Assembly (NCBI GenBank): GCA_945872085.1
Contig: CAMBYG010000001.1
Coordinates: forward strand, 98,297-162,296
Reading direction: 5' to 3'
DNA length: 64,000 nt
From: Chitinophaga pinensis
Lineage (GTDB): Bacteria; Bacteroidota; Bacteroidia; Chitinophagales; Chitinophagaceae
The notes below the pieces were generated by a model that was given only the letters and a program-made list of their open reading frames with translations, ran no database searches and was not told the DNA's origin. Of this stretch, positions 51,401-59,433 are shown piece by piece. The position numbers were made by a program, and so were the translations under genes. Every line of letters begins with the position of its first letter. Within the stretch, counting starts at the first letter, position 1.

Positions 51401-52944
51401 TTCATCATTAAATTCCAAATCGGCAATCGTGGTCTTGCAGAAGTTCCTTTCAACAACTTCATATACATCACCTTGGTATTGGTAGAATCGGGAGGTAGAT
51501 CTTCAGCAAATTCACCTACTTGAAAAACCTGACCATTATACGTATAACGATAAGACACCGCCAATATATCATCTGGATTTAATTGGGTATTTAAAGAAAT
51601 GTAACCAAGCTGAGTATTAAACGAATACTCACTTGTAGCTAATTTTCTAGCTGTAGTGCGTTCAAAATCTAATCCTTGTTGAAAACCCAATGCTAAGGCT
51701 GCACTTGTTGCATTGCTTTGTAATCGTGCATTACTTGTTTGCATGATCATATCATACAACGTATTAGCTCTATTGTCTGGGTAAGTTGGTTTTGCAGCAT
51801 TAGTCAAGCTGGCATTATAAGGCTTTTGTTCTCCTAAATCCATGAATGCCAATATATCGCGCACACCTTCTACAGCACCGGTTCGATTGGTAACCCAAAC
51901 TTCAATTTTATTAATGGTAACTAGGGAATTAATTAATGGAAAATTTTTTAAGCTCGTATTATATTGTTCTTTGAAATATTGGCCTAGTAAAAAATGTCGA
52001 TTCTCTTCATAATCATCTGCTTTAGCCGAAAAAGTTTGAGCTTGTCCTCCACCTTGTATGGTTAAACTTTGCTTTTTAGATTTTTGCTGAGACACTACGC
52101 CTGTTACCCACAGCTTTCCAAATTGCAATTGGGTTTTTAATCCAAATAGGGATTGTACACCTTTAATCAAATTGCTTTTTAAGGGGAAACTAATATTGCC
52201 GGCTTCAATCTTTTTTATTATTTCATCGTCTTTGCCGGTATAATCTAATTTTTGTACGTTTTGAAAATCAAAGGTTGCTTTGGTATTATTGCTGATATTG
52301 AATTTCATTTTGTCGCCAATGGCTGCAATAAAATTCACATTCATTTGCATGTCAAAATCAAAGATGCCATATTTTTGAGCGCGTTGAGTAAGTGCCGGGT
52401 TTTTAATATTTTGCCAGTTACCCCCAAACTTTACATCTACATTTCCTTGAGGCCTAACGGAAATAGAACTGCCCCCAAAAATGCGATCAAATATCCCATC
52501 TTTATACATAACGGGCAATTGCGGTTTCTTTTCAAATAATGCCAAGGCATCTAATCTTCTTCTCCAATATGCTTGCTCATCTTGCTTGGATTTGTATTTT
52601 AAATATTCTTCTCTAGTAAGATAGGTAGGTGTTCTAAAATAGCGACTACCAATTTTCTCAATAAAATAATAATGACCATCAACGGGATCATATTCTATTT
52701 GTTTGGAGAGATTAGCAGGATCATTTAAATCAACACTGGGTGTTTTTTTTCCTGTTAATGGATCGCCATTGCTATCATCAATTCTAAATTTTAATGCTCG
52801 TGTAGTTTCTTTTTGTGTACTATCTTTTTCTGCAGCTAAAACTGAATGATTTTGATACAGCAAGAAAAGGATTGTTGATACAACAATCCATTTACTACTA
52901 TTTTTATTTTTTTTAGTCGTTCTTCCCGACATTAAGCACTTCAT
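45424..52944 (-). CDS. sprA: T9SS translocon / gliding protein SprA (Sov)
   Basis: This 2,506-residue protein is a giant outer-membrane barrel that forms the protein-conducting channel of type IX secretion; in Flavobacterium it is needed for gliding, and the Porphyromonas homologue is Sov. After an export signal (about residues 18-38; an alternative start is the ATG at 52932) come long beta-rich regions with many repeats of barrel-like strands. A charged lysine-, glutamate- and glutamine-rich helix is seen at about residues 1940-2035 (KLQIAEENKKLLEQQ, KAEKQKIKLEKKLARL), and the last strand ends TTGGVTLRFIFAN. Length matches the family (about 2,400). It lies 9 bp after ruvA. It should export the cargo encoded at 607, 24184 and 25310. 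Confidence 0.95.
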   Translation of the reverse strand: MKCLMSGRTTKKNKNSSKWIVVSTILFLLYQNHSVLAAEKDSTQKETTRALKFRIDDSNGDPLTGKKTPSVDLNDPANLSKQIEYDPVDGHYYFIEKIGSRYFRTPTYLTREEYLKYKSKQDEQAYWRRRLDALALFEKKPQLPVMYKDGIFDRIFGGSSISVRPQGNVDVKFGGNWQNIKNPALTQRAQKYGIFDFDMQMNVNFIAAIGDKMKFNISNNTKATFDFQNVQKLDYTGKDDEIIKKIEAGNISFPLKSNLIKGVQSLFGLKTQLQFGKLWVTGVVSQQKSKKQSLTIQGGGQAQTFSAKADDYEENRHFLLGQYFKEQYNTSLKNFPLINSLVTINKIEVWVTNRTGAVEGVRDILAFMDLGEQKPYNASLTNAAKPTYPDNRANTLYDMIMQTSNARLQSNATSAALALGFQQGLDFERTTARKLATSEYSFNTQLGYISLNTQLNPDDILAVSYRYTYNGQVFQVGEFAEDLPPDSTNTKVMYMKLLKGTSARPRLPIWNLMMKNIYALGGYGISKEDFRLNVLFQDPGGGEKRYLPEGVKAGVPLISVLNLDRLNPQNDPAPDGVFDFIEGLTINTQQGKLIFPVLEPFGSDLLPAVANDPQLQRKYLYQILYDSTKTIARQFQQNNRYVMRGTYKSASSSEIFLGGFNIPQGSVSVTAGGQRLLENIDFQMDYGLGRIKITNTGILSSGIPINIQYEDNATFGFQQQNLMGIRLDYYLNDKFNIGSTVMKLTERPFTQKTIINEDPIRNTVLGVDVNYQSESKFITRLLDKLPIYATTTPSFLSFSAEGAGIFPGSSKLINTGADPEGAVYIDDFEGTRSSYDLKSPMLSWSLASTPLNALNKYGSVLFPEAADNNKLSIGKNRARFAWYFIEPQLVDPSFGGTTTNVKKDINQHYIRLVQLQDVFPQRSYTTLQNALTTLDLGFYPKQRGPYNFDDQNVNTDGSLKDPQARWGGIMRPIEYSDFEASNVEFIEFWMLDPFINNNNPSSNGSMYINLGNVSEDVMKDSRKFFENGIAAPKNPAQLDQSIWGYIPRFQQQITRSFDNDPSARSVQDVGYDGLTDEEEQQFFKVYLDRLAASFGTSSKVYLDALADPATDNFKHFRDAVFDQSTVSVISRYKYFNNPQGNSPIPAANAAVSNAATTLPETEDINRDNALSESEDYFQYRIDVQPNMQVGTNFIVNKQVSNVKLPNGNTEPETWYQFKIPIREYQQKIGNIADFRSIRFMRLYLNGFEDSVVLRLARLELGRNQWRQYLFSLQSPGENIPEADKKTTEFAITSVSLEENGQRAPVNYVMPPGIIRQQSAVSNGQNIQLNEQSLSLQVCGLKDGDARAVYKEVGIDMRQFSTMKMFIHAESRLGQAPLKDGDVCAAIRIGSDFTNNYYEYQIPLAVTPNNTADPYQVWPDKNKLELLLDQLVAAKTARNNAGLPSYIPYQSIDAKGNTIVVVGNPNVGEAKTIMLGILNPKKTSATPNDDGLSKCVEVWFNEMRMTGMNQEPGYAASGKVNIQLADLGSVRASGSMHTSGYGNIDQKLNQRFRDNFYQYDASTNLSLGRLLPKQWGVQLPFYVGYSSTISNPIFDPYDLDVKFADKLNRATSSEQRDSIKKAAQDFSSILSFNFTNVRIMGNQEKQRKFVSPLSIKNFDFSYSYNKQFKRNSLIASDEITQQKLGIGYTYSIKSKPIEPFKKLIKSRSKWWALIRDVNLNLVPSTLTFRTDLNRVFNETQMRTIGDAAYPLDPTYFKNFIWNRTYTIRWQLTNSLSFDLNANNNSRIDEPFGRIDTKEKQDTLLQLLQTGGRNTLYTQSANASYNVPLNKFPLTDWTSLRLTYGTTYNWTAASRIAASLGNTIANTQNIQINGEMNFTQLYNKSRWMRMLSQPVRTDATTKLPNSVKNLISKNNPFDVMDVAPSDDKKQGAKGARESASGGASKDNTANSKEDQKTKLQIAEENKKLLEQQKNKIIINGVELTPMQIAKYSNKQLDSLKSIMRKQQLALIKAEKQKIKLEKKLARLQKRQTQTSITGVRRFFGKLLTMIKRATLNYTETGGTILPGFIDSAVVLGLNPQSMQPGLNYVFGGQPNNSWFEQQANLGRLSKDTLFNGQLRQTFSQNLSITGTLEPIADLRVDLSLTKNFSKSHSELFKDVNNDGVFDHNNPYETGSFTMSYIGVKSMFKDGGANSELFNTFIANTATVSNRLGANNPYIAGLPDPTNPAYSKGYTKFSQSVLIPSFIAAYSGKTAKDIPLMNNEVDQIKANPFKYFIPLPNWKLSYTGLAKLPKLKEIFTNVVVNHAYTGTLSMNGFVSSLFYRDALSIGFPSFIDSNSNNLVPFYQVPNITINEQFNPLLGVDVALKNKMTFHIEFKKSRTSSLSLIDYQVSEVKSAEFVFGAGWRVKGVVLPFKIAGVKKLKNDLNLKLDIGLRDDKTTNTFIAQNLSVISRGQQVISISPSADYIVSDKITLRFFYDRRQTIPYVSNSFPMTTTTGGVTLRFIFAN

Positions 52945-52953
52945 GTTTGAATC

Positions 52954-53532
52954 CTAAATTAATCTTAACGCTTGTTTTATTATTTCTTCAATGGTAAGCG
53001 ATGCTATTCCTTCAATTTTATTTAATGCATTTTCAGCGGCCACTTTGTTTATCCCTAAATTCACTAATGCTATTAACGCATCTTGCTCAATAGTATTGTG
53101 CATTTTGGTCGTATTTATAGCAGAATTTTTATCGACTTGTAATTTACCCTTCAGTTCTAAAATAATACGTTGGGCTGTTTTAGAGCCAATGCCTTTTACT
53201 CGCTCTAGCGTTTTAGCATCTTCTGTAGCAACTGCTCTCTCTAGCTCTTCTGGAGTTAATGAAGATAAAATGATTCGGGCCGTAGCAGCTCCTACTCCAT
53301 TGATATTCAATAGCTGACGAAACGTTTGTCGCTCTTGCTCATCTGCAAAACCATATAATACCCAAGCATCTTCACGTATTTGCAAATGCATCCAAAGGAG
53401 GCAGGTATCTAAATGCTGGATTTTAGAAAAGGTCTGAAGGGTAATATGAATTTCATATCCCACACCCCCAGCTTGCAAATGCAACATAGAGGGTGATTTG
53501 TAAACTAAATTTCCTTCAAGAAAGGCAAACAT
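52954..53532 (-). CDS. ruvA: Holliday junction branch-migration protein RuvA
   Basis: This 192-residue subunit forms the tetramer that holds Holliday junctions and recruits RuvB. The N-terminal OB domain begins MFAFLEGNLVYKSPSMLHLQAGGVGYEI. Two helix-hairpin-helix motifs follow, LLNINGVGAATARIIL and LERVKGIGSKTAQRIILELKGKL, and a C-terminal three-helix domain (ALIALVNLGINKVAAENAL) binds RuvB. The ruvA-sprA neighbourhood is recurrent in Bacteroidota. ruvB and ruvC are not in the window. Confidence 0.95.
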   Translation of the reverse strand: MFAFLEGNLVYKSPSMLHLQAGGVGYEIHITLQTFSKIQHLDTCLLWMHLQIREDAWVLYGFADEQERQTFRQLLNINGVGAATARIILSSLTPEELERAVATEDAKTLERVKGIGSKTAQRIILELKGKLQVDKNSAINTTKMHNTIEQDALIALVNLGINKVAAENALNKIEGIASLTIEEIIKQALRLI

Positions 53533-53583
53533 ATATCATCAATTTATTACCCGCAATTTACACCAAATAGTTGATTCTATTGC

Positions 53584-53613
53584 AAAAAAATGCGACAAGA
53601 GCATCTTGTCGCA
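53584..53613 (-). terminator. Intrinsic terminator after the DUF6089 gene
   Basis: A 10-bp stem (53591-53600 with 53604-53613) and 3-base loop are followed by seven U residues on the minus strand. It stands 28 bases after the stop codon and separates this gene from ruvA-sprA. Confidence 0.85.
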
Positions 53614-53640
53614 TACGTTAAAATGTGCTTTTGATGAGTT

Positions 53641-54606
53641 TTACCACCACTGATTCCATCTACTCGATAAACGATAAATAAAAGTGACCGCTATAGTTGA
53701 ATAGCCATCTTTATTTGCACTATTCCCTCTCTTATCGCCCGCATTGTGTTGGTAGTTTGGAATAAGTACCCAAGATTTATCATAAATATCGGCTGCAATT
53801 GCTGCTTTTTCTGGACTTAAACTCGCTGCAAATACTTGAGGATTTACATATTTATCGCTTACATCATCCAATAAATCAGTCATCGTCATTCTATAAATAT
53901 ATTCCATACCTAAAGAAACTTTCTGATTTAAATCCCATCGCATACCAAAGCCCATAGGAATGGCTACTTGCCAAAGGCTTGGCAAAGCGGCACTGGTGGC
54001 GCCTGTAGTACTTAAGCCAACACCTTCGGTGTGTAAATCTATTAAATCTACCCATTGCTCTCTTCTTGTAGCTCTATTTACATACAATCCTTGCGGTTTG
54101 TAGTGAAACACACCAATTCCTCCTGTAACATAAGGCTGCATTCTTTTTCTTGATCTGTTCGATTCTGTATTCATTCTAAAAGGAGTAAACTCAAACATGA
54201 TATTTCCTTCCCATATATTAGTTCGAACATTTAAGTTTCTATAATAACGCTGAGCTGCATCTTCTTCTAAACTAGTAGCTTTTTTAGCTAAATCTTCATT
54301 GAAATTATCAGATGCGTATAATTTACCATAATTAACCCCAAAACGAAGAGAAAAAGCAGGCACAAAAGTATAGCGAAATAATAAACCTCCCATGAAGGTT
54401 AAATTCTTCTTATAATTAGAATTCATGTAATGGTCCATTGGACTTGCAGTACCAATATCACCCCACAGATCAGACAAGCCAACAGTTGTTCCTAAAGAAA
54501 AACCAGGTGCTTCAGAGTAATAATCTTCAATTTGTGCTTGCACAACTGAGCTACTTATGATAAATAAACTAAATAATAATACTAGTTTTTTATTTATTCT
54601 TTGCAT
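53641..54606 (-). CDS. DUF6089-like outer-membrane beta-barrel protein
   Basis: This protein has about 321 residues. The ATG at 54606 (MQRINKKLVLLFSLFIISSSVVQAQ) gives a proper signal peptide, so it is preferred over 54639. The mature protein starts IEDYYSEAPGFSLGTTVGLSDLWGDIG and continues with barrel strands such as FMGGLLFRYTFVPAFSLRFGVNYG and PYVTGGIGVFHY, ending in an aromatic RWNQWW. This matches my recollection of DUF6089, a Bacteroidota outer-membrane family often near bamA; here it stands alone. Function is unknown. Confidence 0.75.
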   Translation of the reverse strand: MQRINKKLVLLFSLFIISSSVVQAQIEDYYSEAPGFSLGTTVGLSDLWGDIGTASPMDHYMNSNYKKNLTFMGGLLFRYTFVPAFSLRFGVNYGKLYASDNFNEDLAKKATSLEEDAAQRYYRNLNVRTNIWEGNIMFEFTPFRMNTESNRSRKRMQPYVTGGIGVFHYKPQGLYVNRATRREQWVDLIDLHTEGVGLSTTGATSAALPSLWQVAIPMGFGMRWDLNQKVSLGMEYIYRMTMTDLLDDVSDKYVNPQVFAASLSPEKAAIAADIYDKSWVLIPNYQHNAGDKRGNSANKDGYSTIAVTFIYRLSSRWNQWW

Positions 54607-54675
54607 GAGCAAATTATTTTTAAAACTACAAGTTATCATTTTTTACGGTAATTATTATAGGATTAGGAAAAAAAT

Positions 54676-55455
54676 TTAAGCGCCTTTAAAGCTCGCTTTT
54701 CTCTTTTCTATAAAAGCACTGATGCCTTCTTTTTTATCTTCGGTATCAAAACAAGCGCCAAACAAATCAATTTCTTGTTGCAAACCATCTTTAGCACCAA
54801 TAGCCGCTTGATTTACTAAATGAATAATATGCTGAATAGCAAGAGGTGCTTTGGTGCAAATTTTAGTCAAAATATGATTTGCTAAAGACAATAATTCCTC
54901 TTTGGGTACTACATGATTAACCAAACCCAATTGCAACGCTTCACTTGCCGTTATCATATCGGCAGTCATTAATAATTCCATGGCTTTACCTTTGCCTATA
55001 AGTTGGGTGAGGCGTTGTGTGCCTCCATAACCTGGAATCAATCCTAAATTAACTTCGGGCTGACCAAATTTTGCGTTTTCACTGGCAATTCTAAAATGGC
55101 AAGCCATTGCTAATTCGCAACCTCCACCTAAGGCAAATCCATTAACTACTGCAATAATTGGTTTTGGAAATTGCTCTATTTTATTGAATACTAATTCGGC
55201 ACCAACAGTTGCTAAGGCCTTTCCTCCTGCCGCTTGCAATGCTGTAAATTCGGTAATATCTGCTCCCGCTACAAAAGCTTTTTCTCCCGCACCCGTAATG
55301 ATAAGCGCTTGCACTGCAGTATCTATAAGTGCCGCATCTAATGCAGCACCCAATTCTTGAATGACGTCTTTATTGAGCGCATTCATTTTGTCGGGACGAT
55401 TAATAGTGATGGTACAAATCCCTTGTTCGGTATGTGTTAAAATAGTTTGATACAT
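54676..55455 (-). CDS. Enoyl-CoA hydratase / isomerase (crotonase family)
   Basis: This 259-residue enzyme hydrates the double bond of 2-enoyl-CoA. The oxyanion-hole and CoA-binding parts KAFVAGADITEF and NGFALGGGCELAMACHFRIA are complete. Both catalytic glutamates of true hydratases are present (in GGCELAMA and QPEVNLGLIPGYGGTQRL). It may serve general beta-oxidation or the PaaF-type step of phenylacetate breakdown, given the paaABCD genes 9 kb away; sequence alone does not decide. It begins 10 bp after the cobalamin-binding gene, so they are co-transcribed. Confidence 0.92.
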   Translation of the reverse strand: MYQTILTHTEQGICTITINRPDKMNALNKDVIQELGAALDAALIDTAVQALIITGAGEKAFVAGADITEFTALQAAGGKALATVGAELVFNKIEQFPKPIIAVVNGFALGGGCELAMACHFRIASENAKFGQPEVNLGLIPGYGGTQRLTQLIGKGKAMELLMTADMITASEALQLGLVNHVVPKEELLSLANHILTKICTKAPLAIQHIIHLVNQAAIGAKDGLQQEIDLFGACFDTEDKKEGISAFIEKRKASFKGA

Positions 55456-55465
55456 AAATAGTTTT

Positions 55466-55888
55466 TTAAAATAAATCTGCTCGGTGTGTAGCTACCCATT
55501 CTTGGATATAGTTGGCAATGCTTGCGGTGCTCGTGCCTGGAGCAAAAAGCTGACCAACACCCATAGCTGCTAGTGTATTCATATCCGCATCTGGGATGAT
55601 GCCACCGCCCGTCAATAATACATTGCTTAAGTTCTTAGCCTTCATCTCTTCTACAATTTTCGGAAACACGGTCATGTGTGCGCCACTTAAGATACTGACG
55701 CCAATAGCATCTACATCTTCTTGTAAGGCAGCATTAACAACCATCTCTGGAGTTTGACGCAAACCTGTATAGATAACTTCCATGCCCGCATCGCGCAAAG
55801 CAGCAGCAATTACTTTTGCTCCACGATCGTGCCCATCTAATCCAACTTTAGCTACTAATACCCGTATTGGTCTTGTTTTCGAATTCAT
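55466..55888 (-). CDS. Stand-alone cobalamin-binding subunit of an acyl-CoA mutase
   Basis: This 140-residue Rossmann-like B12 domain has the base-off cobalamin motif [11 protein letters not shown], with His20 as the lower cobalt ligand, then SILSGAHM and [11 protein letters not shown] loops. It equals the C-terminal domain of methylmalonyl-CoA mutase, here as a separate gene as in archaeal-type split mutases and isobutyryl-CoA mutase. The catalytic TIM-barrel subunit is not in the window. Co-transcription with an enoyl-CoA hydratase suggests acyl-CoA or branched-chain catabolism. Confidence 0.9.
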   Translation of the reverse strand: MNSKTRPIRVLVAKVGLDGHDRGAKVIAAALRDAGMEVIYTGLRQTPEMVVNAALQEDVDAIGVSILSGAHMTVFPKIVEEMKAKNLSNVLLTGGGIIPDADMNTLAAMGVGQLFAPGTSTASIANYIQEWVATHRADLF

Positions 55889-55978
55889 AGAATTAGTAAT
55901 TTTTCAAGGGTAAAAATACAATTTTAAACTGATTTTCAAGCTATTCGCTTAGTGCTTGGGCACAATTGCCTTTGGCAT

Positions 55979-56011
55979 AAAAAAACGTGCATAGTTTTTT
56001 CTATGCACGTT
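55979..56011 (-). terminator. Intrinsic terminator of the RND efflux operon
   Basis: An 11-bp stem (55984-55994 with 56001-56011) and 6-base loop are followed on the minus strand by a U-run. It stands 18 bases after the stop of the RND pump gene. Confidence 0.88.
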
Positions 56012-56029
56012 ATTAAATTTTGGATTATA

Positions 56030-59000
56030 CTACTTTACAAAATTTGCCCATTGTGCCTTTTTAGCTTTGATCCAATCTTTCAATTGGAAACTCAATAAAC
56101 ACATTACAGGCACTAAAATTAAGGTTAGGAAGGTTGCAAAAGACAAACCATAAATCATAGTCCATGCTAATGGTCCCCAGAAAGCAACGCTGTCGCCACC
56201 AAAATAAATATGTGGATTCCACTCACTTAATAAGGTTGCAAAATCAATATTCATACCTACAGCCAACGGAATTAAACCTAAAATAGCTGCAGTTGCGGTA
56301 AGCAATACCGGTGTCATACGGGTTCTTCCTGCTTCTAGTATAGCGGCTCTTGGCTCCATGCCTTCGTGTAATTTACTATCCATAAACTCAACTAACAAGA
56401 TACCATTACGCACCACTATACCCGCTAAGGCTACAATACCAATACCACTCATAACTATAGAAATATCTGTTTTGAACAAACCACAGCCCAACATTACCCC
56501 AAATACACTGAAAATAATTTCTGTCATAATAATAATGGTTCTACTGAAAGAGTTGAACTGCATTACTAAAATTAAGAAAATTAATGCCACAGCAATAAAC
56601 ATAGCATTACCTAAGAAACCCATCGTTTCTGCTTGCTCTTCTTGTTGCCCGCCCATTTTCAACTGCACGCCACTTGGGGCATTAAAATCTTTAATAGCTT
56701 CTGTTACCGATGCTACTACTTCATTTTCATTGAAGCCGGTAAGTACATTGGAGGACAAAGAAATAATTCGTTTCTGGTTTTTACGTTTGATACCACCATA
56801 GGTAGTTGCATAGTCGATGGTTGCAAAGGAGCTAATAGGAATTGTTCTTACAATACCCGTAGCCATATCTCTATACGTAATTGGCATATTGCGCACCGCA
56901 TCAATATTATCGCGTTGCTCTTTTGCTAAGCGCAACGTAATTGGATAATCTTCGTTGGCATCTCTAAAACGAGATACTTCTTTACCAAATACAGCGGTTC
57001 TTAATCCCATAGCCACCTGATAGGTATTCATACCTTCTGCATTCATGCGTTGACGATCTAAATCAAACACAATTTCTGGATTGCTCGATTGGAAATCGCT
57101 ACGTAATTCTTCAACACCAGGAATTTGTTTCAATTTCAATTCGCGTTTCAAACGATCAGCTGTATGCACTAAGGAGTCTAAATTATCGCCACTAATTTCT
57201 ATCACAACAGGTTTAGGCAATGGCGGACCACCCTGTTCTTTGTCAACCGTAATTTCTGCACCTGGCACACCTTTAACTGCTTCTCTTATCTTCATCAAAC
57301 AATCATTGGTATTGCCACCTTCGCGCTCTGCAAAAGGCACATAGGCAACGGTAATTTTACCTTTATTAGGAAACTCACCTACCTCTCCACTATTAGGATC
57401 TACAGCACCTACCGTTACGTTGGAGATAATAGATTTGACCATAACATTTTTCTTATTCTTCGCCGGATCCATATCTAAAGCCTTGTATACTTTAGTTTCT
57501 ATTGTTTTCAATACTTCATTGGTATAGGCTTGATCGGTACCTACAGGCATATTTAAATAGACATAGGTAAAGTTGGGTTGTCCGCTTGGAAAGAAAACCA
57601 CATTTGGTTTTCTTATAGCTACCACTACAATAGATAAAATACAAATTAAACCCGCAATACCTAAGACTTTAAATGGATGATTCAAGGATCGATTTAAAAT
57701 GCTAGTATACCAATTTTGGAAGGCTGGCCAAGTTTTATTTTGAAACGAGTGAATCCATTTTTCTAAAACAAATTTCTCTAGTAAAACAAAACCGTATAGC
57801 AATAATATAAAGTTGCCAAACGACCATGAACGGGTGATGTAGCTTAATAAAATTATTGTTGCTGCTATCACCATTATAATTTTGTCTTTCTTCGAAAACA
57901 AGCGTACACCCGTATCATTAGGGCTGTGCGGTTTCATGAAATCAACGGCAAAAACAGGATTGATGATATATGCAACAAATAATGATGCTAATAGGGTGAT
58001 GATTAATGTAATTGGCAAATAGAACATAAACTGACCAATTACACCACTCCAAAATGCTAATGGAATAAATGGAATCAAGGTGGTTAGGGTACCAGACAAT
58101 ACCGGTAAAAACACTTCACCCGTTGCTAGTTTAGCTGCTTTTTTAATAGGCATTTTGCCATTATCAAATATACGATGCGTATTTTCTATAACCACTATGG
58201 CATCGTCTACAACAATACCAAGGGCTAATAAGAAAGAGAACAACACGATCATATTTAAAGTAAATCCAATTGTTGGCATCACTAAAAATGCAATCGCACA
58301 CGATAAAGGCACCGACATCGCAACAAACAACGCATTGGATACACCCATAAAGAACATTAAAATAAATGTCACTAAAATAAATCCAATGATAATTGTGTTG
58401 ACTAAATCATGTAAGGTATTTCTTGTTGTTTCCGATTGATCGCCGGTAACTACTACCGATAAGTCAATAGGTAATTCTTGCGCTTGCATATCTTCTAGCA
58501 AGGCATTTATTTTATCTGAAGCATTGATCAAATTCTGTCCGCTGGCTTTAATGATATTTAAGGTAATTACATTTTTGCCATATAAGCGGGCATAACTTTT
58601 TTGTTCTTGAAAGGCATCTTTAATTTCTGCTATATCTCGGAGATACACCGCTTTACCAAATGCATTTTTTACAATAATTTGTTGAATTTGATCTACTGAT
58701 TTAAACTCATTTTTGATACTTAAAATGCGCTTTTGATTATTCATACTCACCTGTCCGGGTGTTGCAGATAAATTCTCTGAGGCTACACCACGTTCAATAT
58801 CATCAAAACCGATACCCGCAGCTTGCATTTTATAGAGATCTACATTGATTTGGATTTCTCGCTCTAAAGCCCCAACAACATCAACACGTTTTATTTCTTT
58901 AAGCGCTTCAACTTTATCTTTAATTTTATCGGCGTATTTTTTTAATTTATTTAGGTCATAATTACCCGATAAATTGACATATAAAATAGGTAATTCCGAT

Positions 59001-59422
59001 AAGTCGATATCTTTTACTTCAGGTTCATTAGGTAAGTTCTTCGGCAAATCTTTTTTCGCTTTATCTACCGCATCTTTAACGTCACGCTTAGCTTTGTCGA
59101 CCTTCACATCCGTATTGAACTCTACAATCACTACCGAATAATCTTGAAACGAATTGCTCGTAACTTTTTTTACACCCGTTAGATTTTTTACCTGCTTTTC
59201 TATTTGCTTAGATACCAAATTCTCCATGTTTTCTGGAGATGTACCGGGATAAATTGTTTGAACAATAATTTGTGGCAATTTAATCTCCGGAAATTGCTCT
59301 TTCGGCAAATTCAAATAAGCCGATAAGCCCGCCAAAGTAATAATGATGGTGAAAATATATATCGCTGTTCTATTATCAATAGACCAACTTGAAGGTTTAA
59401 ACTCTTTAAATAGTTCTTTCAT
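56030..59422 (-). CDS. RND-family efflux pump, inner-membrane subunit
   Basis: This 1,130-residue proton-driven transporter of the AcrB/HAE1-CzcA superfamily has the first helix at residues about 20-37, then a large periplasmic loop beginning NLPKEQFPEIKLPQIIVQT with TIYPGTSPENMENLVS, a central helix bundle with LALGIVVDDAIVVIEN (conserved proton-relay Asp pair), a second periplasmic loop, and a final bundle. Length is somewhat above AcrB (1,049) because of extra segments around residues 500-570. It is the last gene of the tetR-tolC-adaptor-pump operon. Substrate is unknown. Confidence 0.93.
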   Translation of the reverse strand: MKELFKEFKPSSWSIDNRTAIYIFTIIITLAGLSAYLNLPKEQFPEIKLPQIIVQTIYPGTSPENMENLVSKQIEKQVKNLTGVKKVTSNSFQDYSVVIVEFNTDVKVDKAKRDVKDAVDKAKKDLPKNLPNEPEVKDIDLSELPILYVNLSGNYDLNKLKKYADKIKDKVEALKEIKRVDVVGALEREIQINVDLYKMQAAGIGFDDIERGVASENLSATPGQVSMNNQKRILSIKNEFKSVDQIQQIIVKNAFGKAVYLRDIAEIKDAFQEQKSYARLYGKNVITLNIIKASGQNLINASDKINALLEDMQAQELPIDLSVVVTGDQSETTRNTLHDLVNTIIIGFILVTFILMFFMGVSNALFVAMSVPLSCAIAFLVMPTIGFTLNMIVLFSFLLALGIVVDDAIVVIENTHRIFDNGKMPIKKAAKLATGEVFLPVLSGTLTTLIPFIPLAFWSGVIGQFMFYLPITLIITLLASLFVAYIINPVFAVDFMKPHSPNDTGVRLFSKKDKIIMVIAATIILLSYITRSWSFGNFILLLYGFVLLEKFVLEKWIHSFQNKTWPAFQNWYTSILNRSLNHPFKVLGIAGLICILSIVVVAIRKPNVVFFPSGQPNFTYVYLNMPVGTDQAYTNEVLKTIETKVYKALDMDPAKNKKNVMVKSIISNVTVGAVDPNSGEVGEFPNKGKITVAYVPFAEREGGNTNDCLMKIREAVKGVPGAEITVDKEQGGPPLPKPVVIEISGDNLDSLVHTADRLKRELKLKQIPGVEELRSDFQSSNPEIVFDLDRQRMNAEGMNTYQVAMGLRTAVFGKEVSRFRDANEDYPITLRLAKEQRDNIDAVRNMPITYRDMATGIVRTIPISSFATIDYATTYGGIKRKNQKRIISLSSNVLTGFNENEVVASVTEAIKDFNAPSGVQLKMGGQQEEQAETMGFLGNAMFIAVALIFLILVMQFNSFSRTIIIMTEIIFSVFGVMLGCGLFKTDISIVMSGIGIVALAGIVVRNGILLVEFMDSKLHEGMEPRAAILEAGRTRMTPVLLTATAAILGLIPLAVGMNIDFATLLSEWNPHIYFGGDSVAFWGPLAWTMIYGLSFATFLTLILVPVMCLLSFQLKDWIKAKKAQWANFVK

Positions 59423-59433
59423 AAATTTCTTTT

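Noticed and set aside
45424-52944. Possible large toxin or RHS-like protein because of its size
   Set aside because: Barrel-like strands to the C-terminus, the charged helix near residue 2000 and the ruvA neighbour fit SprA. No toxin domain or RHS repeats are present.
56358-56801. Plus-strand frame of 147 codons inside the RND pump gene
   Set aside because: It is antisense to a well-conserved transmembrane region, and its hydrophobic composition is a by-product of that gene.
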